Shown in pieces: positions 9,035 to 17,197 of a DNA stretch of 59,131 nt. Each line of letters begins with the position of its first letter. The first letter of the stretch is position 1. The notes beneath the pieces were generated by a model. It saw only the letters and a list, made by a program, of their open reading frames with translations. It had not been told where the DNA came from and did not search any database. The position numbers were made by a program, and so were the translations under genes. Source of the DNA: Pseudomonas fluorescens (GTDB lineage: Bacteria > Pseudomonadota > Gammaproteobacteria > Pseudomonadales > Pseudomonadaceae); NCBI RefSeq assembly GCF_002837185.1, contig NZ_KZ478004.1, forward strand, positions 1 to 59,131, given 5' to 3'.

Positions 9035-9326
9035 ACCTCTCAAACACGACTTTGCGACATAGTTGTCTTTCGGCATCGTTGGGTAGCCACGCATGGGCGG
9101 GGCACCCCAACGCGCCAATCGCGGCACTGACCATTTGTCCAAAACAATACAATTCTGTACTGACCTGTTGCCCTTATCTGTGCGCATTGGCATTATTTCG
9201 CCATCACTCGATGCCGGCGCAGGGATGGCCGCGACACGCTGCCTATTTCTGTGCGCCTAATTCGGCGCCAGCCTAGCGCTCATCTATCTCTGCATACCCC
9301 ACGTCTAACCTTTTGCGGTTCTATAA
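9035..9326. other. intergenic region upstream of the four-gene membrane operon
   Basis: About 290 bases without a credible gene. It must hold the promoter of the operon that begins at 9327, but no clear promoter consensus, operator dyad or strong ribosome site was found. The last bases before the ATG (GCGGTTCTATAA) are a poor Shine-Dalgarno sequence. Confidence 0.5.
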
Positions 9327-10772
9327 ATGAGTTTCATACGAAAGCTCCTGGATTTCATTGTCCGACTATTCGGTCGCAAGGATGAGCCTGATAGCGATGT
9401 ATTGCCGAAAATTGATCCTGAGAAAATCCAGAAAGAGCTGCGCGTCGTTGAGCTGGCGCGGCTTCGCGGAGCTGCCGGAGTGCCTTCTAGTACTGCGACG
9501 CAGCTTTCAGATGTCGAGCACAGCATTCGGGGCAAGCTGGGCGGAATGCGTGAACAAATACTCAAGTATGGTGAGCGATCCCTAAAAAGCGCCGATAACC
9601 GCTTGGGCGCCATTGATGTGACCCGCGACATCAAACGCACTATCGCACTTGGCGAGGAGTTTGAGCGAAACGCCGATCAGGACATTTCCAAAATGGATGG
9701 CGAGCTGGCGGAGCTTCAGCAAGCAGCCGAAGGCAAGGCCCATGCGCTCGAGACTTTCCGTGAGAAAAACAAGTTGCAGTGCAGGACTGCTGATGCTGCT
9801 GATGGGGATGCCAAATGGAAGAACGGCGGCTTGCTGTTTGCGATGACGGTAGCCGAAGGCTTTGGAAACGCCTTTTTGTTTTCTGAGGGCATGGCCAGCG
9901 GATATGTGGGCGGGTTTGTCACCGCATTAATGCTATCGGCGTTCAACGTGTTCGTATGCTTCTTTCTGGGCCGGGCCGGCGCCTATAAAAACCACGTCAA
10001 ACCGTCCCGGATGTTCGCAGGCTATTTTGCGTTCGGTGCGGCAGTTCTCAGCATGGTCACCGTTGGCTTAGGAACAGCCTATTTCCGTTTTGTACTGCCT
10101 CAACTTGAAGATGAATCGCAATCAGCTGTCGATTTGATTCTTGCTTATTTACACAATTCAATCCTTCCATTTCAGGACATCAGCTCATGCGGCCTATTTG
10201 CGCTGACGCTCATTTTTGGAGTGGCAGCAGTCTATAAGGGCTACACCTGGACTGATCGTTATCCAGGGTACGCGAAGGTTTACCTGGCTTACGAAGACGC
10301 TCAACGCCGCTATGTCTTTGCTATTGAGGCGCTGCGAGATCTGCTGGAGCAGCGCAAGCTCGAATCCCTTCTCCTGATCGATCAGAACGTTGATCGTGCA
10401 GCGGCGGCCATTCAGAACTTCAAGCGGAGCATGAACCAGAAAACGATCATCAAGAAGGTCGTGGATGAGCGGATGGTACTGGCCGATGAAACGCTCACTA
10501 ACCTGGTCCGCAAGTACCGGATTGAGAACGAAATGGCCCGGCCTCGCGACAATCCCCCTCCGGCCTATTTCGACGAGCCCGTGACATTTGTCGAGGTCAC
10601 CATACCTGACTTCGGCACCGAGAAGGATGAGCTCAAACTCGCTGAGCAAGAACGCTTGATGAACGAAATGATCGCCAGCCTGGAAACGATCAGGGCGCGA
10701 ATTCAATCGTCGTTTAATCAGAAATACGATCAGGTGCAACCGTTGCAGCAACTTATTTCAGGGAGAGCATAA
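9327..10772 (+). CDS. four-TM coiled-coil membrane protein, first gene of unknown membrane complex
   Basis: 481 residues, not assigned to a known family. The N-terminal 160 residues are charged and helical with coiled-coil character (SKMDGELAELQQAAEGKA). Four membrane helices follow at about 168-186, 193-215, 229-257 and 286-305. The C-terminal 175 residues are again a long charged helix-rich region (ALRDLLEQRKLESLLLIDQN). With a short amphipathic start (IRKLLDFIVRLFG) and both tails charged, both ends are probably cytoplasmic. Its TAA overlaps the ATG of the next gene by one base (TAATG). The four genes of this operon join with no gaps, which argues for one complex. The region looks richer in A+T than its neighbours, as for acquired DNA. 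Ion-channel scaffold or sensor are both possible; function unknown. Confidence 0.85.
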   Translation: MSFIRKLLDFIVRLFGRKDEPDSDVLPKIDPEKIQKELRVVELARLRGAAGVPSSTATQLSDVEHSIRGKLGGMREQILKYGERSLKSADNRLGAIDVTRDIKRTIALGEEFERNADQDISKMDGELAELQQAAEGKAHALETFREKNKLQCRTADAADGDAKWKNGGLLFAMTVAEGFGNAFLFSEGMASGYVGGFVTALMLSAFNVFVCFFLGRAGAYKNHVKPSRMFAGYFAFGAAVLSMVTVGLGTAYFRFVLPQLEDESQSAVDLILAYLHNSILPFQDISSCGLFALTLIFGVAAVYKGYTWTDRYPGYAKVYLAYEDAQRRYVFAIEALRDLLEQRKLESLLLIDQNVDRAAAAIQNFKRSMNQKTIIKKVVDERMVLADETLTNLVRKYRIENEMARPRDNPPPAYFDEPVTFVEVTIPDFGTEKDELKLAEQERLMNEMIASLETIRARIQSSFNQKYDQVQPLQQLISGRA

Positions 10773-11578
10773 TGGCAATTTATGCCAAAAAAAAAGGGCT
10801 TTCCGGTAAAGCTGTCGGCTTATTGGTTGGTGGTATCGCCGTAGCTGCGGCTGGCGTGATGTTCTATATCAATGCCACACGTGAAACCTTCGATAAGGAG
10901 ACGCTATGTCCATCGACGGGTCCCAAAGGGCAATACGTGGTGCTCATTGATAACACCTCACCGTTCCCATTTACCCAGAAAATCGCTTTAGGCCAACGGC
11001 TTAAAACGATGGTCACTGAGGAGCTCCCCGAAGGTTATCTGCTCTCGGTATTTCTTCTCGGTGAAGACTTCAAAAACAACGAAAAACCGTTATTCGAGCG
11101 CTGTAATCCCGGTCAGTGGAAGGATAGGAACCAGCAGACGAGCAACAAAAAATTTGTTGATCGCGACTTTAATCAAAAATTCGTAAAGCCGTTCGACGAC
11201 ATCGTGCACAACATCTCGCTAGAAGAACGCAGCAAGAACTCCCCCATTTTCCAAATGCTGCAGCTGGTTGGCATCAATGGGTTTGAACGCGCGCATGTGT
11301 CGGGTGAGCGGAGGCTGGTGATTTACTCCGACATGCTGGCGAACATGCCGGAGTTCAGCATGTATAAGGCCAACCTGCCGCCGTATGCGGACTTTCGTAA
11401 GACCGCTTATGGACAAAATGCAGCGGCACCGGGCCTGCAGGGTAGCAGTGTAGCAATCAACCTGCTGGCAGCCGATCAGAAAGCCCTACAGAACACCAAG
11501 CTCTCCATGTTCTGGGAGCAATACTTTCAAGATAACGGCGTATCTGTGGAAGGTTTTTCCCGGGTCGAGGGGCTATGA
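10772..11578 (+). CDS. membrane-anchored periplasmic protein with vWA-like fold
   Basis: 268 residues. A positively charged start (YAKKKGLSGK) and one membrane helix (about 13-33) form a signal anchor. The rest should be periplasmic. Residues 54-64 (QYVVLIDNTSP) look like the first strand and metal-site loop of a von Willebrand A domain, but the canonical DxSxS is altered to D60-N-T-S-P. A later strand RRLVIYSDMLANMPEF matches the second half of such folds. Two cysteines (C46 and the one in FERCNPGQW) could form a disulphide. The family is not named here. It sits between the coiled-coil gene and the MotA-like gene, overlapping the first by one base and touching the next. vWA domains usually mediate protein contact, so it may be the extracytoplasmic sensor or plug of the complex. 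Confidence 0.8.
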   Translation: MAIYAKKKGLSGKAVGLLVGGIAVAAAGVMFYINATRETFDKETLCPSTGPKGQYVVLIDNTSPFPFTQKIALGQRLKTMVTEELPEGYLLSVFLLGEDFKNNEKPLFERCNPGQWKDRNQQTSNKKFVDRDFNQKFVKPFDDIVHNISLEERSKNSPIFQMLQLVGINGFERAHVSGERRLVIYSDMLANMPEFSMYKANLPPYADFRKTAYGQNAAAPGLQGSSVAINLLAADQKALQNTKLSMFWEQYFQDNGVSVEGFSRVEGL

Positions 11579-13069
11579 GTGAGCATCAATAAATTGATCA
11601 AGCGCGTCAGCACCTACTTTGCGCTCGCGGTGCTGCTGAAAATCAGTTTGTCCGTAGCCAGCCTGAAGTTAAATGACCCTCTTTGGCTAGGTTTGGTCTT
11701 TCCTCTGACGGTGATGGTCGCGTACTGGGTCATCGGCTATGTCGTTCGAGAAAAATGGGACAAGCAACTCACCCTGGCTAAGTTTGCCGACTCGGTTTAC
11801 TACCTGGGTTTCCTGTTCACCGTCGCCAGCATCATTATCTGCTTGCTGGACATTGAGAGCATGGGTGACAACCTAAATGGTATGGCCACGCGGTTCGGTG
11901 CCGCGATGGTCAGCACAGCACTGGGTATGCTGGCGCGGATTATTCATACCGGGTTTCGTATCGACGCTAATGATGCGGTCAGAAGCGTCGAAGAACGTGC
12001 GATTCATGCAGCCGAAAACCTGACTATCTCCTTTGACAACACCTTTCAACAGCTCGAAGTCTTCCGGGACAAGGTTGACGTCGCCTCTCGCGAAGCCGTG
12101 CAGAGCGTGAAGGAGCAGGTGAAAGCGTTGTATGAGCACAACATCACCGCCACCGACGCTTACTTTGCCAATGCTACGCAGCAGAGCAATGACGCCTTTG
12201 CGCTGATACTTGAAAACACCCGACAATCCAGCGCCAACTTGTTGAGCACGATCAATGAGCTGACCCAAAAGAGCGCTATTACGCTACGGAAGATGGAAGA
12301 CAATGCCATGGATTTCGGCACGTTGGCGCGTGATCGCGTGGAGCAAATGATCTTTCCTGATGACCTGTTCACCCGCAAGTTGGGTGGTTCAATCGAAACA
12401 TTGGCAGGCACAACAGACAGTGTGAATGAGGGCGTTGCCGCCTTGGCCGATGACGTTAAAACCGCTACGCGCCAAGTCACCACCGCTATTCGCAGCTTGA
12501 ATGCCAAGACTCAAACACTTGAGGAGAACCTGGTAGCCGTCGGTGTCATCGTGACGAGCCAGGAGCGCCTGGTGGATGCGATGAAACTACAGAGTAAAGA
12601 GGTGATGGACAGTGTTGAACGCGTACAGAAAGAGTACTTGGACTCGCTGGACGACCAGCAAGAAGAGTACCTCAACGAAATCAAGGCTCGTCAGCAATCG
12701 GTAGAACGCATTGCAGATAAGCTGGATGCTTTGAATATCCGCATTGAAAGCGCCGATACTGTAGAGCGCCTGGGCAGGGACATCGCCGATGCTCTGAAAG
12801 GTGTGCGCGAAGTCAGCCAGAACAACCGGGAGATTTTGGCGGATAATCTTGAGCAGAGTTTAGCGCCGCTGGTTCGGGCTCTGGTTGAAAGTAACGAGAA
12901 ATACCAGGTGGCTGCGAATCGGATGGAGGAGAGCAATCGTTCAGTCGAAACCGCGCACGGCCAGTTGGATGCGCTGATTAACAAGATTGATGATCTCACT
13001 GCGGCAGAGCCGCGCACATCCAATCACCCTGTTGAGCCAGAGGGCCTGGCTGAAGTGAGATCCGCCTGA
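11579..13069 (+). CDS. MotA/ExbB/ZorA-like membrane protein with long coiled-coil tail
   Basis: 496 residues, starting with GTG directly after the TGA of the previous gene. Four membrane helices are seen at about 12-29, 36-55, 72-92 and 102-124. The last two (YYLGFLFTVASIIICLL and TRFGAAMVSTALGMLARII) match the pore-forming pair of MotA/TolQ/ExbB proteins. From about residue 130 to 480 the protein is an almost unbroken helical, coiled-coil-rich cytoplasmic tail (RSLNAKTQTLEENLVAVGVI, QQEEYLNEIKARQQSVERIA). A pore domain with a long tail is the architecture of ZorA in the Zorya defence systems. The Zorya effectors (ZorC/ZorD or ZorE) are not present here. The role is probably the stator of an ion-driven membrane machine; that is inference. 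Confidence 0.82.
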   Translation: MSINKLIKRVSTYFALAVLLKISLSVASLKLNDPLWLGLVFPLTVMVAYWVIGYVVREKWDKQLTLAKFADSVYYLGFLFTVASIIICLLDIESMGDNLNGMATRFGAAMVSTALGMLARIIHTGFRIDANDAVRSVEERAIHAAENLTISFDNTFQQLEVFRDKVDVASREAVQSVKEQVKALYEHNITATDAYFANATQQSNDAFALILENTRQSSANLLSTINELTQKSAITLRKMEDNAMDFGTLARDRVEQMIFPDDLFTRKLGGSIETLAGTTDSVNEGVAALADDVKTATRQVTTAIRSLNAKTQTLEENLVAVGVIVTSQERLVDAMKLQSKEVMDSVERVQKEYLDSLDDQQEEYLNEIKARQQSVERIADKLDALNIRIESADTVERLGRDIADALKGVREVSQNNREILADNLEQSLAPLVRALVESNEKYQVAANRMEESNRSVETAHGQLDALINKIDDLTAAEPRTSNHPVEPEGLAEVRSA

Positions 13070-14124
13070 TGAGCGGAAAGAATGATCAAGTGTTTCAGCT
13101 CTCGCTGACCGAGATCTTTATCATCGTCTGCTTCATATTGCTGCTGCTGATGGGGTACCAGATTTTTAAGTTAACCCATAAAAATCATGCATTGAATGAA
13201 AAGGTGTTGGCTTTCCAGGATCTCGATGTACGTGAGAGTGCGATCAACAAGGCGGCCGAGGCACTGAAAGCGCGTATGACTGCGTTAGGCGTGCGTAAGC
13301 CCGATGAGATCATCAGCAAGCTGGTGGACGCATCGAGAACAACAGCAGAGCTGGATCGCTTGAAGGTACTCATGACGCAAAAAAACCAGGAACTGACTGC
13401 ACTCACGGCAATTGAAAAAGCCTTGATGGAGGTTGCTGGGCAGAAAAAAGGCGCCGACGCCAAGCAGCTCATTTTAGAAACGATGATGTCGTTTGAGCAG
13501 CTAAAAAAGCTGGTTGTCGATTCTGCTGATGAAAGCGGCGTACAGCCTACGGATGTGGTGAAACGCGTCGCGGCGCTCAAGGCTCAGTCCGAAATGCTAG
13601 CAGCTGCATTCGGGATAAATGCCGACCAGACGAATGACCAGTTCCAAGAAACGATCAAACACGCCGTTGCCCTTGCACAGGCGGAGAAAAAAAACGGTGT
13701 GAGTCCAATTGAATTGCAGAAGTCCAATAAAGACTTACGAGGCCAGGTTCAGTTCTTGCAAAACCGCCTGAACAAGGGGCGGGGCGGTGACCTTCCTCCG
13801 TGTTGGGTGAATGAAGTCACCGGTAAGGCTGAGATGTTCCTCACTGTGAAACTGAGTGAAAACAATCTTTCATTCGAACCCGCATGGCCGCCAGCGCGTC
13901 AGGAGGATGCGATGGCGTTGCCAGGAATTACAGAACTGATGACCAATACCACGCGTACGTATGAAAGCTTTACTCAGGCGGCCAAGCCGGTGTCCGATTT
14001 GGGCACACAAAAAGAGTGCAAGTATTACGTGCGATTGATGAGCCAGATTCAAGATGCGGTTACCTCTGATCGGCGCCGACTTATGGTTGAGAATTTGTTT
14101 TACAAGGTCGAAGTCAGGCGATAG
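13069..14124 (+). CDS. MotB/ExbD-like single-TM coiled-coil protein
   Basis: 351 residues; the ATG overlaps the previous TGA (TGATG). One N-terminal membrane helix (about 11-33, LTEIFIIVCFILLLLMG) carries Glu15 where MotB, TolR and ExbD carry the proton-binding Asp. A coiled coil follows to about residue 235. The C-terminal domain has PPCWVNEVTGKAEMFLTVKL, a WPPAR motif and a late Cys (KECKYYVRLM). No OmpA-like peptidoglycan-binding motif is visible, unlike MotB and ZorB. The combination with the MotA-like gene just upstream supports a two-part ion channel whose outer domain is of unknown type. No terminator is evident in the 200 bases that follow. Confidence 0.8.
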   Translation: MSGKNDQVFQLSLTEIFIIVCFILLLLMGYQIFKLTHKNHALNEKVLAFQDLDVRESAINKAAEALKARMTALGVRKPDEIISKLVDASRTTAELDRLKVLMTQKNQELTALTAIEKALMEVAGQKKGADAKQLILETMMSFEQLKKLVVDSADESGVQPTDVVKRVAALKAQSEMLAAAFGINADQTNDQFQETIKHAVALAQAEKKNGVSPIELQKSNKDLRGQVQFLQNRLNKGRGGDLPPCWVNEVTGKAEMFLTVKLSENNLSFEPAWPPARQEDAMALPGITELMTNTTRTYESFTQAAKPVSDLGTQKECKYYVRLMSQIQDAVTSDRRRLMVENLFYKVEVRR

Positions 14125-14330
14125 AAACGTGCTGGCGTGCCCCTGAATCGCTGCGGGTTTGCCGGCGGGATTCTGAATCTGTTGCCCAATCAAGGAGTGA
14201 GTGTTTAGCGATGAAGGAGTCTGGATGACGATCACCTTGCTTAGTATGCGTTCTGCATGAGGCTCGCACACTGTCAACTCACGGATGACTGATTTATGAT
14301 GGCCGATTGATAAAATCTGGATGCGGCATC

Positions 14331-14906
14331 ATGAGTACACGTTCCGACCTTCTGAGCAGCGCTGAAATCCTGCTGCGTACCAAGGGCTACGCAGCCTTCA
14401 GCTACGCTGACCTTGCTGCCCAAATTGGTATCAAGAAGGCGAGTATTCATCATCATTTCCCAACCAAGGAAGGCCTTGCGATTGCCATCGTCGAGAGCTA
14501 CCTGTTCCGGTTCAGGAAACAGTTGGAGCAGATCAATGACGAGAACTCGGATGTCATTGCACGCCTGAACGCGTTTGTCCTGATGTTTGCACAGAGCAGC
14601 GCAAACGGCTTGTTGCCGTTGTGCGGCGCGCTGGCTGCCGAACTGATGGCCCTGCCGGACAGCCTGCAGCAGCTGACACGACACTTTTTCGAGATACATC
14701 TTGAGTGGCTTCAGGCCAATATCGCGCTGGGGCAGTCGAACGGGGAGCTCAAGGCGCAGTTGGACGTCAACAAGGTCGCCAGGCTGGTTCTGAATACGCT
14801 GGAGGGCGGCAGCTTCGTGGCGTGGGCGATGAGCGACCAGTACGAGCAAGCGTCCGGATTTGATTTTATTCTCGAGGCAATGTGCACACTGCCTAAACCC
14901 CACTGA
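14331..14906 (+). CDS. TetR-family regulator
   Basis: 191 residues. The N-terminal helix-turn-helix (about 8-55, YADLAAQIGIKKASIHHHF) precedes a helical ligand domain with a Cys in LPLCGALAAELMALP. It is followed by a terminator and then by the OsmC-SDR unit. Palindromic site CCTACTAGTTGGTAGG occurs upstream of that unit and of the divergently placed AhpD-OYE-tautomerase operon, so this regulator is the best candidate repressor for both; the link is inferred from position. The start at 14331 is chosen over 14307 from alignment with TetR N-termini; the ribosome site is weak. Confidence 0.88.
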   Translation: MSTRSDLLSSAEILLRTKGYAAFSYADLAAQIGIKKASIHHHFPTKEGLAIAIVESYLFRFRKQLEQINDENSDVIARLNAFVLMFAQSSANGLLPLCGALAAELMALPDSLQQLTRHFFEIHLEWLQANIALGQSNGELKAQLDVNKVARLVLNTLEGGSFVAWAMSDQYEQASGFDFILEAMCTLPKPH

Positions 14907-14922
14907 CAAGTTAATGCGTTGA

Positions 14923-14946
14923 AAAACCTCGTCTATTCGAGGTTTT
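14923..14946 (+). terminator. rho-independent terminator after the TetR gene
   Basis: Stem AAAACCTCG / CGAGGTTTT with loop TCTATT, followed by a run of T. It lies 17 bases past the TetR stop and separates it from the OsmC promoter. Confidence 0.85.
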
Positions 14947-15002
14947 TTTTGGTTAATAAATCAGCGTTGGTATAAGGATTAGTTGTGGCTGTTGATTGAA
15001 TC

Positions 15003-15018
15003 CCTACTAGTTGGTAGG
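15003..15018. promoter_or_regulatory. operator CCTACTAGTTGGTAGG, copy 1
   Basis: A dyad CCTAC-N6-GTAGG 52 bases before the OsmC start. The identical 16-mer occurs at 18718-18733 before the AhpD-like gene. Size and symmetry suit a TetR repressor; the adjacent TetR gene is the likely binder. Confidence 0.7.
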
Positions 15019-15069
15019 CTTGTTGTATTCCGAGCAAAATGCCCGGCCAGTCCGAAGAGGAATGTACAC

Positions 15070-15624
15070 ATGAGCACGAACTTGAACGGTATCGATGTTG
15101 CCGCACTCCAGCAGTTTGCCCAAGGCGTTGCCGAGGATGCGACCAAGCGTCATGCCAGTTTCAATGTCAAAACCCAATGGAAGGGCCAGACCCGTTCCGT
15201 CGCGAAGGTCAATCGCTACAGCCTGGCCGGCGAAAACTATTCACGAGATTTCGAAATTGCCGCCGACGAGCCAAACGAACTGCTGGGTCAGAACAGCGCA
15301 CCCAATCCGCAAGAACTGCTGATGGCTGCGTTGAACGCGTGCATGTCGGTCGGTTATGCCGCCAATGCCGCAATGTTGGGCATCAAAATTCACAGCCTGG
15401 AAATTGAAACCGACGGCGCCCTCGATCTGCGCGGTTTCCTGGGCATCGACGAAAGCGTCAACCCCGGCTACGACGAAGTCAGCGTGGTGGTTCGCCTGCA
15501 CACCGATGCGTCCCGTGAGCGCGTTGAAGAGCTGCATAAGGTCGTGCTGAAAACCTCGGTGAACTACGCCAACTTCTCGAAAGCTATTCGTATGGTGCCG
15601 ACGTTGGAAGTGCGTGGAGGCTGA
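15070..15624 (+). CDS. OsmC-family protein, single cysteine
   Basis: 184 residues with the OsmC/Ohr fold signature NPQELLMAALNACMSVGYA. OsmC proteins reduce organic or inorganic hydroperoxides with two cysteines. The first (ACMS) is present, but the second, usually in a CPV motif on the following long helix, is replaced by SVNYANF. It may therefore work by another thiol or not be a classical peroxidase. An AGAGGAA site precedes the ATG; an in-frame start at 14983 would run through the operator and is rejected. The SDR gene follows after a 95-base gap, probably on the same transcript. Confidence 0.9.
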   Translation: MSTNLNGIDVAALQQFAQGVAEDATKRHASFNVKTQWKGQTRSVAKVNRYSLAGENYSRDFEIAADEPNELLGQNSAPNPQELLMAALNACMSVGYAANAAMLGIKIHSLEIETDGALDLRGFLGIDESVNPGYDEVSVVVRLHTDASRERVEELHKVVLKTSVNYANFSKAIRMVPTLEVRGG

Positions 15625-15719
15625 TACAACCGTTTCGAACAAATAACCAACTGGCGTGCACCTGCGGCAATTGATTGCGCTGGTGCAACACTGACGAACC
15701 TGGAAATTCGGAGTCTGTA

Positions 15720-16493
15720 ATGAACGATTATTTTAAAGGCAAAAAACTGTTGGTCGTCGGCGGTACCAGCGGCATGGGCCTAGAAACGGCCCGTATGATA
15801 CTGAAGGCGGGCGGCAGTGTCGTGCTCACCGGCAGCAAGCAAGACAAGGCCGATGCGGTGCGTAACGAACTGAGTTCACTGGGTAACGTGTCGGTGATCG
15901 TGGCCAACCTGATGACCGAAGAGGGCATGCACAGCGTTCTACAAGACATCAACGCCAACCACAGCGATATCAGCCTGATGGTCAACTCTGCCGGGATCTT
16001 CATTCCCAAGCCGTTCACCGAGCATGATGCGGCCGAGTATGACATGTACATGTCCCTCAATCGTTCGACGTTTTTCATCACCCAGGCCGTGGTCAAGAAC
16101 ATGCTCGCCGCCAAGCGTGAAGGTTCGATTGTCAATATCGGTTCCATCGGAGCTCAGGCAGCGCTGGCCGGCTCGCCAGCCTCTGCCTACTCAATGGCCA
16201 AAGCCGGTTTGCATGCGCTGACACGTAACTTGGCGATTGAATTGGCGCATTCGGGTATCCGTGTCAATGCGGTTTCCCCTGGCATTGTGCACACCTCAAT
16301 TTACGAGGGGTTCATGGACAAGCACGCGATCCCGCAAGCAATGACATCGCTTAACGCCTTCCACCCGCTGGGACGCGTCGGAGTGCCGGAAGATGTGGCC
16401 AACACGATCCTGTTCCTGCTGTCGGACAAAACTTCATGGGTGACCGGTGCCATCTGGGACGTGGACGCCGGTGTCATGGCCGTGCGCGCCTGA
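15720..16493 (+). CDS. short-chain dehydrogenase/reductase
   Basis: 257 residues. Cofactor motif VGGTSGMG (12-20), NSAG instead of NNAG, catalytic Ser in NIGSIG, and YSMAK. C-terminal VTGAIWDVDAGVMA is typical of classical SDRs. CGGAG precedes the ATG. It lies downstream of the OsmC gene and shares the 16-bp operator with the OYE operon, so a role in detoxifying reactive carbonyls or quinones is plausible; the substrate is unknown. Confidence 0.9.
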   Translation: MNDYFKGKKLLVVGGTSGMGLETARMILKAGGSVVLTGSKQDKADAVRNELSSLGNVSVIVANLMTEEGMHSVLQDINANHSDISLMVNSAGIFIPKPFTEHDAAEYDMYMSLNRSTFFITQAVVKNMLAAKREGSIVNIGSIGAQAALAGSPASAYSMAKAGLHALTRNLAIELAHSGIRVNAVSPGIVHTSIYEGFMDKHAIPQAMTSLNAFHPLGRVGVPEDVANTILFLLSDKTSWVTGAIWDVDAGVMAVRA

Positions 16494-16576
16494 TTTTCCG
16501 TGCCGCTGCAGGGGCTCACTCGATGCTTCCTGCGTCGCTGTGTTGCTGGGAGGTCCTTGAGGGCGAGGGTGTCCCA

Positions 16577-16862
16577 TGTCGGGGTCGCGCACCACCAGTT
16601 TCAAGAAGGGGAAATGCTTCTGGGCCAACCGAGTCGGCGTCAGGTTGTCGTAAACGGTGTTTATCAGCACCAGGGCCTGGTCGGCTCCGACGGCGTGCAA
16701 TAAATCGAGGCGTGTTGCGTCCCCGTAAAACACCTTGGCCCCGAATTTGCGCAACGTTTCGATAGGGTCGGGATCGTTATCGAGCACGATGGCCTCAAAC
16801 CCGCACGAGATCAATAGACGCCCCGCAACCTGGCCGAAGCGACCGAAACCGGCAATGATCAT
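16577..16862 (-). pseudogene. KefB/KefC-type potassium efflux protein fragment (RCK domain)
   Basis: On the minus strand the frame reads the NAD-binding RCK/TrkA-N core: IIAGFGRFGQVAGRLLISCG, VFYGDATRLDLLHAVGADQA and HFPFLKLVVRDPDMGHP. After that, homology is lost and the frame runs into the end of the SDR gene. Both the membrane part and the C-terminus of the roughly 600-residue transporter are absent. Glutathione-gated Kef efflux protects against electrophiles, which suits the neighbourhood, but only this fragment is left. Confidence 0.85.
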
Positions 16863-16885
16863 GTGCTGTTCTTTTAGAACGGAAA

Positions 16886-16929
16886 AACTCCCCGCCGTTG
16901 AGCATGGCAGTGCTCAGCGGCGGGGAGTT
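16886..16929 (-). terminator. rho-independent terminator of the tautomerase operon
   Basis: A 12-bp stem AACTCCCCGCCG / CGGCGGGGAGTT encloses a second small stem (TGAGCA / TGCTCA). Read on the minus strand it is followed by TTTTT. It lies 22 bases after the tautomerase stop. Confidence 0.88.
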
Positions 16930-16951
16930 GTGTCGCTTAAAGCTCAACCGC

Positions 16952-17170
16952 TTATTGACCGGCTTGCAGCTTCAAGACTTCGTTAGCCGTGATGGGCTTT
17001 CCAGCAATACCCCAGTCTCCGCTTTTGACCTCTTCGAAGATGACCCAGGTGAGGGCGCGCATGTTTTCGCCCTCCACCGAGACCATGGCGTCGGTCACTT
17101 TGCGAATGACCTCGGCCTTCTGTTCATCGGTAAAAACGCCTTCAATACCTTTGATAATCACGAGTGGCAT
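16952..17170 (-). CDS. 4-oxalocrotonate tautomerase-family protein
   Basis: 72 residues. After removal of Met the N-terminus is Pro1 (PLVIIKGIEGVFT), the catalytic base of the family. The Arg usually at position 11 is Val, while an Arg near position 37 is kept, so it is not a typical 4-oxalocrotonate tautomerase. It is the last gene of the AhpD-OYE-tautomerase operon, 27 bases after the OYE stop, and is followed by a strong terminator. A role on unsaturated carbonyls fits the context; the substrate is unknown. Confidence 0.88.
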   Translation of the reverse strand: MPLVIIKGIEGVFTDEQKAEVIRKVTDAMVSVEGENMRALTWVIFEEVKSGDWGIAGKPITANEVLKLQAGQ

Positions 17171-17197
17171 GGTGTGTTCCTTGGGCTGGAAGTGAGA

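Noticed and set aside
9327..14124. Assignment of the operon as a Zorya defence system
   Set aside because: Only the MotA-like tail architecture fits. The MotB-like protein lacks a visible peptidoglycan-binding domain, and no ZorC, ZorD or ZorE gene is present.
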